Source: Phallus indusiatus
Taxonomy: Eukaryota; Basidiomycota; Agaricomycetes; Phallales; Phallaceae
Direction: 5' to 3'
Length of the DNA stretch: 64,000 nucleotides
Assembly: GCA_027605045.1 (NCBI GenBank)
Contig: JAQFWX010000027.1
Span: 372,001-436,000 of the forward strand
Position numbers and translations under genes: made by a program. This document shows positions 33,197 through 45,060 of the stretch, in pieces (position 1 is the first letter of the stretch; every line of letters starts with the position of its first letter). The notes below the pieces were generated by a model. The model did no database searches. It worked only from the letters and a program-made list of their open reading frames with translations, and was not told the origin of the DNA.

Positions 33197-35647
33197 ATGG
33201 ATTGGACTTACTGGCTTTCGGAATTTTTGGGTGGACCCCTCCTCGGCGGAATAACCGCTGTCCTTCAGAGACAGGTAGACCTACACAATATCTCCGGATT
33301 GAGGCCACAGCCTTTCGTGGTCGAGGGTCTGAAACTCTTTCTTTTCGGAATATTATTGAAACGTTTATTTGATTCCTTTTTACAAACGGGGTATCAGCTC
33401 TTTGAATGGGCTGATGATCGATTTCGTCCTCGTACGCACATGGGCATCACTGTCTTTTTTTTTTGTCTCCTCAAGTGAAACATGTCTTTGTTCTAAAATT
33501 GAGATTTCAAGGTATCAGCGTTTCTGCTGAATTTCAAGAGGGAGATATCACATATTCATGGGTTATGGCTTATATGGTAAATATCCGCGACTTTTCATGT
33601 TCTTTTATTTTTATTTTGGTCTTTCTTCCTTGCAACGCGAATGCCTGATCTAAACCTCCCATCTTTCTCTCTCTTTCTTTTAAAAGTTTGACGCAAAAAT
33701 ATGGAGAAACCCTCGTCATATCTTCGTCAAATCAAAAAGTTTTAACAGAAATTGGAACTCCTTTTCGTCATCAAACAAACTAGTGGACTACGTCCCACAC
33801 TACGGCGCGGTTCAATTCTTTCGATGGAGGACTCATTGGATGGAAATTTCCCGGACGAAAGACGGTCAAGTCTATCGACCGTCTATGGGCAGTTTTGAGA
33901 AAAATCCAGAGACCTCGTATTATCAGCCTCCTAGTTTACTTGTCAAGTTTGTCCCTTTATATCATGCGTTTGCAATATACCCTCATGATTTTCTCACAGA
34001 ATCTACTCACGCGATCCCAACGCACTTTATGACTTTGTAGAGGAATGCCGATTAACATATGTGCAAACAATGCAATATTTTTTTCCCCCCGTTGTTGCTG
34101 TTTTTCCCCCCCGGCTAACTGTAATTTATAGGAAAAATAGCGTTACCGTCTACACAGCCACTACCGTGAGTCTTCCATATAGTCATTTGATATTTTCAAA
34201 AAAAAATTCCTTCTTATTCGGGTCAAAGGAGCGCTTTTCTTCGACTCCCAGTCGATGGTCGCAAGCGAAAGTCAAAAACAGGCGGCCGTTAGACTCCCTT
34301 TTGTTGCAGGAAGGAATGATAGAAGATTTATTACACGATGCACAGGATTTTTTAGATTCCGAGTCTTGGTATGCATTCAAATGCGAGTGAACCGCAGGCA
34401 ATAATTTTGATATTTTATTTTTTAAAGGTATCGTGCGTCCGGTATACCTTATAGACGTGGCTATCTTCTTTATGGTCCACCTGGGACTGGAAAAAGTACG
34501 CTTTGTTACAATCTTGTATGTTTCATTTGTTGCTCATTTCGGTTAAGCATCGACTGTTTATACCTTGGTCTGGATTTCTCATCGCTTGGACGGCTACTGA
34601 TTTATGATAGTAACCACCTTTTTTCGTTGCTCTTTATTAGGCAGGCGAACTTGGATTAGAAATCTATTCTCTTTCGCTAGCGAGCCATAAGTACGTTTTT
34701 TTAATTCAACGTTTTGAACTTGACGAAACACACACACGCACTGCTTTCTAGCTGGGATGACACTGTACTTGCGGATGTCGTCAGTCAGGTCCCCCCTAGA
34801 GCAATTCTGTTGATTGAGGATATCGACTGCGCCTTCCCCAGCCGGGAAGAAGAAGAAGAGAGGGCGAAAAGGGATCCTTTCCCACTAAAATCGTCTGTCA
34901 CTCTATCCGGTTTATTAAACGTTTTGGATGGTGTCGGATCTGGTGTGTTTTTTTCTTCTTCTTCGGATTGGGAGTTGTTCTGTTTTTCTTAACAAAAAAA
35001 TCCCTGTTATTTTAGAGGAGGGGAGGTTATACATGGCAACAGTGCGTGCTTTATATCAAGGCTCATGTTTGAATTATATTTAAAATTATTAGACGAATTA
35101 TATGGAGAACCTAGATCCCGCACTAATTCGTCCAGGTCGAATAGATCGCAAAATGCAATACAAATTCACCAATCACTCACAGACCAAAGCTTTATTTATG
35201 CGCTTCTTTCATACCTTAGTTGGGGCGGAGGATTCAAAGTTGGATGTAACATCTTTGGCAGATACTTTCACCGAAAGTATACCAGAAGACACGTTCAGTT
35301 TGGCCGAATTACAAGGATTTTTGTTACTCTACAAAACGGATGCCAATGGTGCGGTGCAAAATGTCAAGGAATGGGTAGAGTTGGAGATGCGGCGAAGGCA
35401 AGAAGCGGAAGAATATGCAGAAGAAAAAAGGCGAAGAGATGCGTATGAAAACGAAAAAAGAAGATTCGCGGAATGGCAGCAGTACTATCATGGCGATTTT
35501 GCGCCTATGCCCCCGTCAAGCAATTCAGTAGGAGCGCCAGATTTGGGAGGCAAACATGAACGGAGGAGGATGAGGAGAAGCAGTGTTGCCAGCGCGCCTA
35601 CTAGTGAAGATGAGTCTCCTCAAGCCGACAATGCGACTATACGATGA
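33197..35647 (+). CDS. BCS1-like AAA ATPase (copy 2), 568 aa, 11 exons
   Basis: The exons are 33197-33431, 33512-33576, 33687-33946, 34000-34062, 34132-34165, 34229-34368, 34428-34515, 34641-34690, 34752-34942, 35016-35041 and 35093-35647. A hydrophobic segment around residues 40-60 (FVVEGLKLFLFGILLKRLF) may be the inner-membrane anchor. The BCS1_N region follows, then [13 protein letters not shown] (about 281-288), [24 protein letters not shown] and [21 protein letters not shown]. Intron positions largely match copy 1, including a 26-nt exon, so the two are paralogues. Intron 34063-34131 appears to use a GC donor (GCAAAC); copy 1 has an ordinary GT donor at the same position and phase. The C-terminus is basic and helical. 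A true Bcs1 or an accessory paralogue are both possible. Confidence 0.86.
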
Positions 35648-36015
35648 ACAGCCTAACGGCAAATTGCGAGGAAATGGGAAAAGCACCAACGAAACTTGCT
35701 GTACGATTATTGGAATAGTAAACGCTAATGTTCACTTGAGTGATGAAGATTAATATGAAGATAAACGCAAGACGCTCATCAAAGAGAACCAGTTGTTATT
35801 GGAACTAATTTGTCATAGAAATTTGACTAGTGAATAACTTCTTCTTAGTACAATTCGGATATAAGACAACTAATAGTAATGCTTGCGAAATGAGACTATC
35901 TCGTTAGGACTATCCTACTAGGTTGATTGAGCTCTCCAAAAATACAATGGCGAAGGTTTGAGCAAATGCATACGAGACCCAAAGGAATATAGACAACATA
36001 GCGATTATAAAGCGA
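35648..36015. other. 3' intergenic between convergent genes
   Basis: No gene recognised. Confidence 0.5.
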
Positions 36016-39000
36016 CTACTCCAAGACAGACATCGAATCTTTATCCAGTGCACACGTTCGGATATGGTCTGTGCTCTGTCGTGGAGCATACCTCCCAGAT
36101 TTGAACAGTTCATTAAAGGCCTCCGTTACTTCTGGATCCTTCTTCCGAGGGACGTCAAGACAAGGAGAAGCCGGAGGTTTGGGCTCAGATTCAGAGTGTT
36201 CCGATTGGAAGGCTGGATAGGCAGTATCGGGCGGAGGATCTTGAGCTTGTTCCTCGAGACCGTCAATTTCTTGAGGATTAGATGATACCCCGTCATTTGC
36301 TGCATTGAGTATTTCACTCAAACGGCCGGACTGCGTTAGATCTTCGGCGATTCGCTGCAGATCGCGATGCAGCATGTCTGTCTTTTCCTTTGTGGTTAAA
36401 TCCGAGGACTCGTCCTTCCTTGGTAGCTGATTGCTTCGTGTTCGATGGGACAGGAACATCTTTGTTGGGTTGACCTCGAGCGGGGCGGTGAAAAAAGATG
36501 TAGGCTGTGGTCGAGGAGCTGAAGATGCATCTGAGTCGTACGAATCAGATGATTCTCCTGTTGCTGACTCGTTCTGTAAACGGCCATTATCGTGGTTTTG
36601 ACTGAAGATACGTCCATCTTGTCTTCTCCTCTTTGCGGAGCGTTCATGGAATGGGATCTGAGGGCAACGTGCTCTGTGAGCTCTCCAATGAGAACCCTCA
36701 TATTTGTAAGTCGTATCAAGCCGGATGTTTGTACCACACGCATTGCAGGTTACACGATGAGGTGTGATGTCTGTCACGTATGGATCATCTTCGAGCATCT
36801 GACGTCGTTTATCTTCCTTCTCGCTCTTAGCTCGCACCCGCGCATCGCCAGGAGAACTGTTATTTATCAATTCAGAAAGATAACGTGACGTTAAAACTTA
36901 GTGAACACTTACATTTGAAGTGTGACTTCTCTGCAGGCTGCTTTGTGCTTAGGCCACACACTTTGAGAGTACCTGACGACTGGATGTAAACGGATCCAAA
37001 AGTTGCAAATTTTACACAATAGTCGATGAGGCTCGATCTTTGACACGTCTTCATCATCGAGAAACAATTGTTTTCGCTCATCTTCGGTTGGCCAACGTGG
37101 TCGAGGAGGCAGCGGAGGCAAGGTTGCGGGTGATTGCGGACGCTTTCCGCCCTCGGTCGATCTTAGCCTCTTACGAGGCAAGGTGCCAAAAGACTTTCGA
37201 TTCGCTAGTGCCTGTTTTAAGGAATTTATGCCGTAGACGTCCGTTCCTTGCAACTCATCAGAGCTAAGGTTTAATCAGTGAACGGTCTGCAAACAATAGC
37301 CATATGATCCTTACGCCTTATAAGACTTTGGTCCACGACAAGCATTTTTATGGGTTTCCCACTTGTTGACGTTGAAAGCGTCCGGGCCAAGTGTTATCCA
37401 CGTCAAACAATTGCCGCAAAGAGCACGAAACGGTTCTATCTTGAAGACGTCGTGTTGGGTCAGAAAGTAGCTGAGTCGGGAGTTGGCGTAATCCAGATTC
37501 TCTGGCCTACGACTACAATTAAATCGCGACTGAAACAGACGAAATGTATGTTAGTTACCCTTGGAGACCGCCCAAAGTTTCATCGTTCTGGAATGGCAGA
37601 CTATCTGCAAGTCAAAATGATAATACACCTGATTCGTATTTCGTTGACATACACTGCTGCATCTTCCTCCACCATCTTGACATCCTCTTCCTCTACCTTG
37701 TTCCGCGGCTCATTCCTTACGATTCATCAGTAATGACCTGCGGTGCAAAGTATTTATGGTAGAGGCTTACTTGGTATCTGGGACAGATTCAGTTTCAACA
37801 GGTGCCGGTGCTCTTCAGGTTGCATTCAATATTGACTCATCATTACAACAACTGGAATACCTACTGTGGATTTGATGACTTGTCTATAAAACCTCGTTAA
37901 AATAAAATCCTATTGCGCGGTGTATTCAAGCATTCCTTACCTATCGGTGGCGCGACAAGCACGTCTGTGCTTGGTTGATCGCCGCCGTTCGGAATAGTCT
38001 CGTCTCTGGATAACGGTCAGTAACATGTACAGCTAGGTGGCAAATGGTAAAATGGCACACTTCTTCAAGCGCTTGTTGGGCATCCCACATACTCTCTTGT
38101 GTGCGTCCCATTGATTCAAGCTGTAAGGAACAGACTTGTCCAATTCAACGCCAGTGTTGCAGACCTTGCAGTCGAATGAATGAGGTGTAAGGTTAGCAAT
38201 AAGGCAATCGGCTGCCAGAGTTTCTTGTCGCATTTCCAATGCCTTCTCGATCTTTTTCCGGGCACTTGAGTGATCAGTAAGTCATTTAGTTTATCTTAGA
38301 ACAGATACAGCCGAGCTTACATGTCATTTGCCTTGAAACATTCCGCCTTGTGAGCAATCCAGGGTGCTGGCATGAAAGGCGGGGACGATGGAATGGTCAC
38401 CAGCTGATGGCAGTGGCGACATTGAACTCGTCCAGGCCAAATCGTCATTGCATCCGTGTCGGCTTCAAGCGCAAGCCTTCGTTCGTGTGCGGTGGTTACC
38501 GTTGTTTGCGACGATGATACAGCTTGAACGCCACTCTGAATTGTAAGACAAAGTTTTTTGTGCTGGAACCAGTGACTCGCTGAATATCGACTGCGGCCAC
38601 ACAGTTTGACCCACTTTAGTATAGGAAATTTAGTGTTTTTAGATATCGGTATAATGACGGGAGATAGCTAACTCGCCTTTTTGCAAATATTACAGAACAC
38701 GCGATGCGGTTCTATCGCCGTCAAATCAGGATCTGCTTCTAGTAATGCTTTTCGAGCTTCAATTAATTCCGATTTGTCTGCCAAAAGAGCCTTCCTGTTT
38801 CTCAGGCACTTTTTTTTGTGTTTATGCCAGTGATGTAACGAATACTCTTGAGTGTTACTTCCTTTTATCCACCGGTCGCAAATACCACACTTTACTTTTC
38901 GAGGTTCCACCACGGCGGCGTCCGGATCAAGTTGAATGGTTTGTCGCCTACGTTCCAGGGCAATGAGGGAAGCCCTAGTTTTGCGATCGTCAAGCTATGC

Positions 39001-40512
39001 GAATGATTTATCAATGAAACGCACTTTTTTTGTGGTGTTTGTCTTTCAAAATGTTCATCATCGCCACTATCTGTTAAATTGAGCAACTCGTTTTGCGCAT
39101 CTCTGCGCTCTGTTCCATTGAGGTTATCCCGTTGAATGGCAAAACTAGTTTCTGTCGTCGCTTTCAAGACGAATGGATTTGATTTCTTGAACATCCTCAC
39201 TAATCAGAGAAAGAAAAGAAATGATACAAGTGACTTTACGTTGGTTGGCATATCTACGTCCATTGGACTAGTACCGTCATCGTGGCCTCCCGGTGCTACA
39301 GTGGAAGTTGAACCGATGTCAGTAGGGCGAATTGACCGCATTGCTTTGATGCTGGGAGTAAATTGTAAGCGAGAGGGAAGGGATGTAAGGTTCAAATATT
39401 ATAATTACTGTTTTTCCGAGTTTTTGACGTGACCTTTCCATACCCCATGGCTATAAGGAGTACGGCTTGATAAGGGAACCCAACGGGCGCAAAGCGTACA
39501 ATATGCGCGAAAGGGCTCAAGTTTTTCGACAAAAGGGTCGGATAACAAGGCTTTATAACTTGGCTTACGATGAGGGGAAATATTTTCAGGATAGGGAAAT
39601 AGGGCATCCGAAGTAGAGTTATTTTCTAGCTCTTTGACTTGGTTTGAGGCCGAGTGAGGCCTCACCACTATGTCCGACGATGTGATTTAGCAGCTGCATT
39701 TTTTTCTGAAAATAAAGGAGGGAAAAGATCAAATTACCTGATGAATCCTCGGAAAGAGCACCAGAAGAAGACTCCCGTACCCTTTTGGGGCGACTCACGG
39801 TTTGGCTTGATGTTTTAGACGGATATGATGATGGCTTGAAAATAGAATTTACACCGTTGACAGGGGAAGTGGAGAGTGGTTCCGCCGAATTATCCTTTTG
39901 TAAGCTCGGTGGGATTTTAATACTATGCAGATAAAGGGTTGAGAGTGGAAAAGCAAAATAATAAACAAATCAGAAATCGAGTCAGAAATTAATTCCGGCG
40001 GGCGGGAAGAAAATAAATTGATTCACGTTAAACGCCCTTGTGAGCGGGGGGTGTGAACAGAAGGCGATGCGGAGTGAGTGCTCGTCCCACTGCGTCGTGA
40101 CTGACGCGAGGAAGATAAGCCCTTCGTGGAATTTCTGGCTGCCCAACGCCCACTTTTACTTCCCCCACGCACTTCCTGAGAAGGCGCCGGAGCTGCAGAA
40201 GGACCATCGCTGACAGGGGGACGAGCGTTGCTTGAAGAAGAAAAGAGAGAAAAAAACAGAATGTTAGACAAGAGTTATTACCAGTTAGCGACACACAGAG
40301 GGAGTGAGTCAATTTAAGTGAGTGTCAACGAGCCCCGATACTTACTGTGATTTGGTATTTTTATGGCAGCGCCAGACGGACGCTGCGTAAAGTTTCACCT
40401 CGTCTAATTTGAGCCATTTGTCACAGCGCTTGCAGAAAACGCGGTGAGGCTCTACTACAGAGAGATCTGGATCATTGAAGAGCAGCTCTTTGCGCTCCTC
40501 AAGAGTAGCCAT
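36016..40512 (-). CDS. Unknown protein with nine C-x2-C-x16-W-x2-H-type modules, about 1,100 aa
   Basis: This is a many-exon gene (about 17 exons; ATG 40512, stop 36016) whose exons join in phase throughout my reading. Nine modules appear, with cysteine pairs near 40436, 39499, 38888, 38693, 38421, 38170, 37419, 37016 and 36745. Typical ones are CGIC..HHWHKHKKKC, CNIC..SHWFQHKKLC, CKVC..NQWDAHKRVC and CNAC..SHWRAHRARC. Most are preceded by L..DP....I.P.R..C. Spacing between CxxC and W is 16 residues in eight modules and 15 in the seventh. The first two modules lack the last cysteine (K or S instead). Intron 38614-38676 begins GCGAGT; it splits module 4 exactly between CNICKK and WVKL, so the GC donor is well supported. 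The C-terminus is acidic and serine-rich without a module. Two or more smaller genes cannot be ruled out without transcripts, but linkers join in frame. Function unknown. Confidence 0.68.
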
Positions 40513-41662
40513 GATAGGCTGGGTACGTAAGAAGGGGAAGGGGTGGGAGCGTAAGAAGGATAGGCCAGTACAAAATTGGGATCAAGAAAAGGTTGAAAAA
40601 GAAGAGAGGGGAAAAGGGAAACGCGATCTCAAGGGGGAACAAGGGTTATCTTCAAACCTTTCGTGCAATGTAAACTATCTTATCGTATCTACCACTTTCT
40701 AAGCTAAATGAGCAGCGGGGGAACTAATTTACATCAATAATGCGGGGGGTAAATTGGCGAGTCCACTCTGTCTCGGTAAAATAGGACAGAAAACTAACGT
40801 GGACCAGAGGGGAGGAGGGAGAGACGGAAAAAGATCATCTGCCTGGGAATGAAAGCAACTCCGCTGCTCCGCTCGGCGTGTGCCGGTGAACTTTCAAACT
40901 CATGTCCACAACTGTACCAGCGCTCACCAATTAAGACCATCCGAAACAGAGTGAATTTTTAGCTGGAGTATTTCCCCTCCTAATGTACTCTTAGTTGACT
41001 CTGAAAACTACACCCCAGGACCCTCCGTTTCTGGGGGAAACGGACTCTAAAGAAACCTTCCAGAAGAACCCTCAGCTCCTCAGCGACCACTATCAGCGGT
41101 ACAATCATACCGCAGAATACATACGCCGATTGATCAGGCTCACGACCCCATAGTACCTGATGAGATTTATCATTGCCTTCACTGATCAGTGATATCTACG
41201 CGCTGTTGCCGAGAATGGCAGGCTTTTTCAACTCCAAGCAAGTTTTACAGTCCGAGTCCGTGTAACAACGGCATGCGGTAAAGTCGCCTCGCCGCTGAAT
41301 TCTCAAAGACGCATGGCGTCTTCACGATGAAGATCTGACGCGCAAGATGGATTTTCCCGAGAGTGTTTCATATCTAGGAAACTACATATAGACATACTTA
41401 ACAAATATAATGTACATCGGGGTGTTTCGATCGTCGACCGCAATACTTTTTACGTGGTATATAGGCGAGCGCCACGCACCTCCTCTTTCGGGTTTAAAAA
41501 TCATTCCGCCACACTTCAGGTCCCTCATTATTGAATTCATGGGGATAGTTGGAAGGGACAAGCGAACGGGGACTAGGTTTTTTTTCCTTTTTACAGAAAA
41601 AATAAAGAGAAATAAAAAAAGAACCCTCGTGCCATGTAAAATCGGAATAATTAGTATTATTT
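40513..41662. other. Intergenic, no gene seen
   Basis: Upstream of the nine-module gene and downstream of PEX7. Purine-rich near 40520-40640; nothing coding is supported. Confidence 0.5.
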
Positions 41663-42893
41663 TCATACACGGAATAGGTGCATTTTGCAATCCCAGCTGC
41701 AACTTGCTAATAAACCTTCGTCAAAGAGAGACCAAGAGCATCCAACGACAAACTCGGTATGTGCATCGTGTATGCGCAAGATAGAGGGTGAGGGGGGGCT
41801 AACTGATGTCGACCAACTGAAGCTAATTTAGAAGCGTTAAAGACGGAGGGAAAAAAGAATATCTTACACACGACATGTCATATCATAGCTCGCACTAGCT
41901 AACATATCGGGTCGATGTGGGCTCCACTGAATTTTCCTGATAGCATATTCATGGCCTCTCAGTTCCGTTTCGCAGATCCCTCCGACTTCTGCAGGACCGC
42001 CTATCTTTATCATTCTACAATCCCATACCTTGATTATTTTGTCCACTCCGGCAGTGGCAATATTGAACGGACGGTACTTATTCCAGTCAAGCGTAAGGAC
42101 TTCAGTAACGCTGGCTGGGGTAGTGAGCGCTGCTTGAGCAATTGGCTGAGGTGGACCTGGTGCTCCTGGAACAGGAGGAGCGGGAAAAGAAGGAGAGCGT
42201 AAGTCAAAGATTTTCATCGTCCCGTCTAAAGAACAGGTCGCCAATATTGATGGTTGGTGGGGAGAAAATAATGCCTGGTAAACACAAGCAGAATGGGCTT
42301 GCAGCGTCTGAACGGAATGCACTCGGAGAGGATTCCACTAGATTGATAAGGTGAAAAGCGCTGTATATCAGAGGTGGCAGATATGACATATAATAAAAAC
42401 GCACCAATTTGATTGTTCCGTCCCAAGAAGCAGAAATAAAGACGTCCTTGTCAATATTGGACCAATCGACCGAAAACACTTCACGGGTATGTTCGTGCCA
42501 GGCTCTAATGGGTAGATCCTAGTTCTTACGCGCCCGATGGTGTGTATTTAGCTTTGATGCACATATGATCGGCGGACTCACGTTCAGTAAGATGTCCCAC
42601 AGTTTTATAGAGCCATCTCCTGAAGCCGTCACAATTTGATTTTCGTGTGCTTCAGACCATGCAATATCATACAAGCCGTCTTGAGTACTGTAGAATTTGT
42701 CTAATTGCACCGTCGGCCCAAGTGATGCAATGTGGAGACGTCCATTCCCGACAAGACCGTAATTCGCCGCAGATGCCAGCGCCAGACGATTATTGTGAAA
42801 TGGAGACCAAGCAACAGCATAATGAGAGAAGCCTGGAGTGTCCACTAGTGAGCCTGGCGTCGTCGTCAGCGGCGGCGGCACCATTGTATGCAT
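41663..42893 (-). CDS. PEX7: Peroxisomal targeting signal 2 receptor PEX7, 349 aa, 4 exons
   Basis: A WD40 beta-propeller that binds PTS2-bearing proteins in the cytosol and delivers them to the peroxisome import machinery. The exons are 42893-42582, 42518-42405, 42337-41868 and 41816-41663. WD repeats are recognisable: YDIAWSEAHENQIVTASGDGSIKLWD, VFSVDWSNIDKDVFISASWDG, LFSPHQPSILATCSLDGTMKIFD, IATAGVDKIIKVWD, IQWSPHRPDMLASASYD, and the family-typical end EFVVGCSWSLFDEGLLASCSWD. A loop of alanine/proline-rich sequence interrupts the fourth repeat, as in other PEX7 proteins. ATG 42893 fits the family start, but two earlier out-of-frame ATGs lie just upstream. Length is normal. Confidence 0.93.
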
Positions 42894-42919
42894 TCAGTTT
42901 GCATTCAGTGGCATTCAGT
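42894..42919 (-). promoter_or_regulatory. Upstream ATGs created by a 9-bp repeat before PEX7
   Basis: Three copies of GCATTCAGT (42890, 42901, 42911 on the plus strand) each give an ATG on the minus strand. The first starts a six-codon uORF whose TGA (42896-42894) abuts the PEX7 ATG at 42893. The second starts a 12-codon uORF that overlaps the PEX7 start in another frame. If the transcript begins upstream of them they would lower PEX7 translation. The transcript start is unknown. Confidence 0.4.
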
Positions 42920-44212
42920 GACTAGTGACTAGAGTGACTGTCACATGTCACCGTGCGCCCATCTTCTTCAGCACGTACACTTTGACGACGTGTCAATGAA
43001 TTTCGGTGTATATGAAGCTCAAGAAGGAAATTGCGTATTTTACGTCGACAATTGCATCGCATCAAGCTTTTTCGTCAAGATTCAAGCCAGAAAGGTATTC
43101 AACCGCGTCAAGCCTGTGCTCACAACAGAAATCAAATTCTCAAAGCCAAAGACTTCCCGGTCCTGCAGGGTCGAAGTTAAACGCAAACCTTATCATGAAG
43201 TATAACAAGTACAACAAGTCTTTCTCAACACATCTGTCAATTTTCAATGAGTTCTTTGTGCCAACGTCAATTTTTTGGCCTTACCCCATCAAGATGAATT
43301 CCTTTGATTTTTGTCAAGATCTGAAAGAGCCCCGAAACAAGAAGTCGATCCCCAGCTGCTCCTCAGTGTTTAGTGATACCGTGCCAAACCACAATACCTA
43401 ATATCTTGTCCGGCTGAACATCATCTTTTCAAGATTTTGCACGGCATACAAACATATGCTCCCCTGGCTCCAATTCAAGGCACCCCCGTGAAAAAGATAA
43501 CAACTCACGACTCGGCATTGTCAAGCTCCTTCAAACTCAATAGTAAGCTGTTTCATAAGCTCATCATGAGGTAAAATTTTATTTCACGTTTGATGTTTGT
43601 CTTCGTATCGATGCCGCTGCATTATTATTATTCCACGAATCAATCAAGATCTTGTCCGTCCCGTCTGCTTGTCTACATATCCTCGCCGGAGCAACTCGCA
43701 ACCGCAAGATTTGGGGCGCTGGGTATGATTAATGCCGTTCATTAAGAAGAAGAAAAATAAAAGACACGAGTCGATTCTGGCCGAGTAAGTACATATATAT
43801 GATCCGTTCCCAAAATTTCACCCGTAAGTGTGGAGAAGAAATTTGACGATGAACAAGATTCCCAATCATAGATCCGATTTGTTCGACGCATGCCTGAAGC
43901 GTCCTGCTTTGCCGCATAAGAAGACCAAATCAAGATCCCCTTGACTTACTATAAGCCAAGTCTATCCCCGCAAATATTTTTTTTTCCCTTTTCTTTTTGC
44001 TTTAGGCGGAAGCAAAAATAATTTCAAAACAATTTTTTTTATTCAACGATTGTGCTGGACCTACAAAAGTATAGGCACGCAGCTTGCGGAAAAATTTTCT
44101 CTCCACATAAACAGTGAGTCTACAGAGGTCTACCGTCAATTTGCATTTTCATCTTCTCCCCCACACCGACACAACTCTCTCGTCGTCCCTTCTCCACAAA
44201 ACTAACCGGGTA
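42920..44212. other. Long divergent upstream region, no gene seen
   Basis: Between PEX7 and the Zn2Cys6 gene. AT-rich blocks and poly-T tracts near 43980-44040. No supported gene. Confidence 0.5.
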
Positions 44213-45060
44213 ATGAAGTTAGAAAACCTTCTCAACCCTGTAACTCGCACGGGCCGATCACCAAACTCTTCTGACTCCGCCCTTCCTACAAACATCGCTA
44301 CTCACCCAGACTTGTATTATTGTAGGGTTCCCAAAGCCTGTACCCATTGCAGACGAGAGAAATCACGATGCGACCTACGCCGACCGTGCCACAACTGCGT
44401 GAAAAGAAACAGGTCCAAGGAGTGCGTCGACGGCTGCTACCCATGCAGACAAATGAAAAAGATGTACGTCGCCGTTTCTTTCTTTACGACACTTTCGACT
44501 TACTGTCGTCCAGATGTACCAATTCTTGGCCTTGTCCATCTTGCATGGAATCCGATGTGGAATGTGTCTTCACGCCTCCCCCAGTCAAGAGACAAACTCG
44601 CAGAAAGGCAGGAAGGTCTAAAAATCCTCGGTGTAATAAGGCCCGGTGCGAGACTGGGTAAGTTTGTCTATGTTAAGTATCATCTTGACTTGTCGTAATT
44701 ACACCGATTCATATCAGCCGACCTTGCGCTCACTGCAAACGAAAAAGCAACGAGCGTCCAAAACTTGACGTCGAGCAAGGCGATAATCCCCCGTTAAACT
44801 GCTTGCCTTACGCTGTGAGCCAGAGCCATGAAGATTACGATGATACTCTAGCTCAGCATAAAGAGGAGAATCATAATACGTCGGTTTCACCAGTAACACC
44901 TATCGCTTCAGTTGGGATAGTGTTGCCCTCCCTCGTGACTTCTCCAATATTCAAAAATCGTTATCGTCCGTACACGCCCCTTTACACAAGAGACTCTTCG
45001 GAGTCACCTACTCTCGCTGTAACCACCAGCAGCATGCGGTCCACGCACAGACTTTTCTAG
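44213..45060 (+). CDS. Small protein with two full and one partial Zn2Cys6 cluster, 245 aa
   Basis: The exons are 44213-44463, 44514-44657 and 44718-45060. Cluster 1 (C43, 46, 53, 59, 62, 71) fits C-x2-C-x6-C-x5-C-x2-C-x8-C, the DNA-binding Zn2Cys6 pattern of fungal regulators. Cluster 2 (C75, 78, 85, 91, 94, 101) fits it again with x6 at the end and is completed by splicing. A third, incomplete set follows (about C124, C129, C135, C138). The remainder is proline/serine/threonine-rich, and no fungal-specific transcription factor domain follows. Zn2Cys6 regulators normally carry one cluster, so the tandem arrangement in so short a protein is unusual. Role as a transcription factor is inferred. 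Confidence 0.75.
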
